Part shown: piece after piece, positions 63,257 through 64,000 of the stretch | Layout of the letters: each line of letters begins with the position of its first letter | Numbering within the stretch: the first letter of the stretch is position 1 | Assembly: GCF_030409215.1 (NCBI RefSeq) | Contig: NZ_JAUFPL010000004.1 | Coordinates: forward strand, 49,071 to 113,070 | DNA: 64,000 bases | Reading direction: 5' to 3' | From: Halomonas ramblicola | Lineage (GTDB): Bacteria; Pseudomonadota; Gammaproteobacteria; Pseudomonadales; Halomonadaceae | Notes under the pieces: generated by a model | Told to the model about the DNA's origin: nothing | Databases searched by the model: none | What the model saw: the letters and a program-made list of their open reading frames with translations, nothing else | Made by a program: the position numbers and the translations under genes

Positions 63257-63287
63257 GGGGCGGGGCCGTGTGGGTCCCGCCCCTTAA
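63257..63287 (+). terminator. Probable terminator of putA
   Basis: Stem GGGGCGGG (63257-63264) / CCCGCCCC (63276-63283) with an 11-base loop, followed by TTAAT, six bases past the putA stop. Confidence 0.6.
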
Positions 63288-63305
63288 TCGGCACGAAACT
63301 CGACC

Positions 63306-63348
63306 GTCATGGCAACGCAGGCCATGACAGTGGGGTGTCGTGCGACAC
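63306..63348. repeat. Two adjacent dyads before the small gene
   Basis: GTCATGGC (63306-63313) / GCCATGAC (63321-63328) with a 7-base spacer, then GTGTCG-TG-CGACAC (63335-63348). They may be operator sites or mRNA hairpins in the leader of the small gene at 63375. No regulator can be named. Confidence 0.4.
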
Positions 63349-63374
63349 ACTCCACCCATCACGAGGACACCTCC

Positions 63375-63509
63375 ATGACCCCGGGCATCGTCTTCGTACG
63401 CGCCATCCAGCATTTCGAGGAGGCCGACCTGCGCCGCATCGTCGACGATGCCATGCAGGCTTGCGCGGCCAGGGCCCGGGAAATGGCGAAAGACTTTGGT
63501 GACCGCTAA
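63375..63509 (+). CDS. Small hypothetical protein
   Basis: A 44-residue frame starting MTPGIVFVRAIQHFEEADLR, amphipathic and charged, with no recognised family. The start has GAGGAC upstream, an acceptable ribosome site. It lies between putA and putP in the same direction. It could be a true small gene or a chance frame in GC-rich DNA. Confidence 0.4.
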   Translation: MTPGIVFVRAIQHFEEADLRRIVDDAMQACAARAREMAKDFGDR

Positions 63510-63707
63510 TATCTAATCAAGCGGCCGGTTCCTGCGCGGCGAATCGGCCACCCTCCATCTACGTACCCGGCTGGCGCCGCACGCGGTCACACAACAACGG
63601 GAGTCGGCCCATGGTTGCTGACAACATGGCCATCAGCTTCGTACTCTTGTAGGCGTACCAACAACGCGTCGGAGCTGCGTCTGGCCTAATAAACTGGAGA
63701 AGTTTTT
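63510..63707 (+). other. Leader region of putP
   Basis: A 198-base non-coding stretch of lower GC than its surroundings, as expected for a promoter region. TTGCTG (63615) and TACTCT (63642) are 21 bases apart, too far for a good sigma-70 promoter. CTGGAGAAG just before 63708 is the putP ribosome site. Confidence 0.4.
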
Positions 63708-64000
63708 ATGGCTATTGGGGTTTGGATCAGTCTTTTTGCTTACTTTGCGCTCATGATCGCCATCGGCTTCTATGCCATGCGCAAATCTACGTCTACGTCT
63801 GAAGATTACATGCTGGGTGGCCGAGCCCTCAGCCCACAAGTAGCGGCCCTGTCGGCCGGGGCTTCGGACATGAGCGGCTGGTTGCTGCTGGGTTTGCCCG
63901 GGGCGCTGTTTGCCTCCGGCTTGGGTCAGGCCTGGATCGGTATCGGTCTGCTCGTGGGGGCGTTCTTCAACTGGACCCTGGTCGCACCACGCCTTCGCGA
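63708..64000 (+). CDS. putP: Sodium/proline symporter PutP (5' part, runs off the window)
   Basis: The first 97 codons of a solute:sodium symporter. The visible part begins MAIGVWISLFAYFALMIAIG and continues with SEDYMLGGRALSPQVAALSA and GASDMSGWLLLGLPGALFAS. It matches E. coli PutP, including the conserved SAGASDMSGWLL segment around the sodium site. GGAG lies 8 bases before the ATG. The first codons use more AT-rich synonyms than neighbouring genes. With putA upstream it completes the proline uptake and degradation locus. Confidence 0.93.
   Translation, partial: MAIGVWISLFAYFALMIAIGFYAMRKSTSTSEDYMLGGRALSPQVAALSAGASDMSGWLLLGLPGALFASGLGQAWIGIGLLVGAFFNWTLVAPRLR

Overview
The window is about 70% GC and reads as the chromosome of a halotolerant gammaproteobacterium, most likely Halomonadaceae (Halomonas or a close relative). 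The grounds are a betIBA glycine-betaine operon, a putA/putP proline locus, a FadE of Escherichia coli length and the general protein resemblance. The genus is an inference; no rRNA or other marker gene is present.

Layout. 1-500: three tandem tRNA-Asn genes and one elongator tRNA-Met, all on the minus strand. 674-4574: a BetI operator and betI-betB-betA. 4926-7471: a PsrA-like operator, fadE and its terminator. 7473-9362: a SLC13-type permease with a cytoplasmic Lys/Glu repeat. 9502-14559: a catabolic module (two crotonases and an NDP-forming acyl-CoA synthetase) divergent from an RpiR-type regulator. 14597-14827: an intergenic inverted repeat. 14891-17443: qorA, an unknown gene and a glycerophosphodiesterase.

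17382-49607 is a cobalamin island of about 32 kb, almost all on the minus strand. The corrin-ring block (chlI-chlD fusion, cobB, cobW, cobN, cobG, cobH, cobI, cobJ, then cobL, cobE, cobM, cobF, cobO, bluB, cobQ) starts at a promoter and cobalamin riboswitch at 35773-36007. CobG, CobN and CobF mark it as the aerobic, late-cobalt route, with a fused ChlI/ChlD protein where CobS/CobT would be expected. Only cobK lies on the plus strand. The uptake and nucleotide-loop block follows: btuB-btuF-btuC-btuD behind a second promoter and riboswitch, and cobT-cbiB-cobD-cobU-cobS-cobC with a short degenerate CobU paralog. A second BtuF/FecCD/ATPase transporter (36362-39203) runs the opposite way and meets btuD tail to tail. 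Genes for uroporphyrinogen-III methyltransferase, the corrinoid reductase and a threonine kinase are not in the window.

49682-58130 carries a radical SAM gene with a near-perfect LexA box and a run of housekeeping or poorly known genes: alcohol dehydrogenase, DUF2797, yeaC, glpG, a metallophosphoesterase, nadK, a DMT exporter, a YqaE-domain protein and a CBS protein. 58190-58569 holds a minus-strand terminator with no gene feeding it (candidate small RNA) and a tRNA-Gly. 58635-64000 is a small membrane protein, an AraC regulator, putA, a tiny gene and the first 97 codons of putP.

Start codons were set by Shine-Dalgarno matches, family N-termini and the ATGA/GTGA/TGATG couplings that run through the cobalamin island. 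Functions are assigned from recognised motifs and remembered family sequences; no database search was run.
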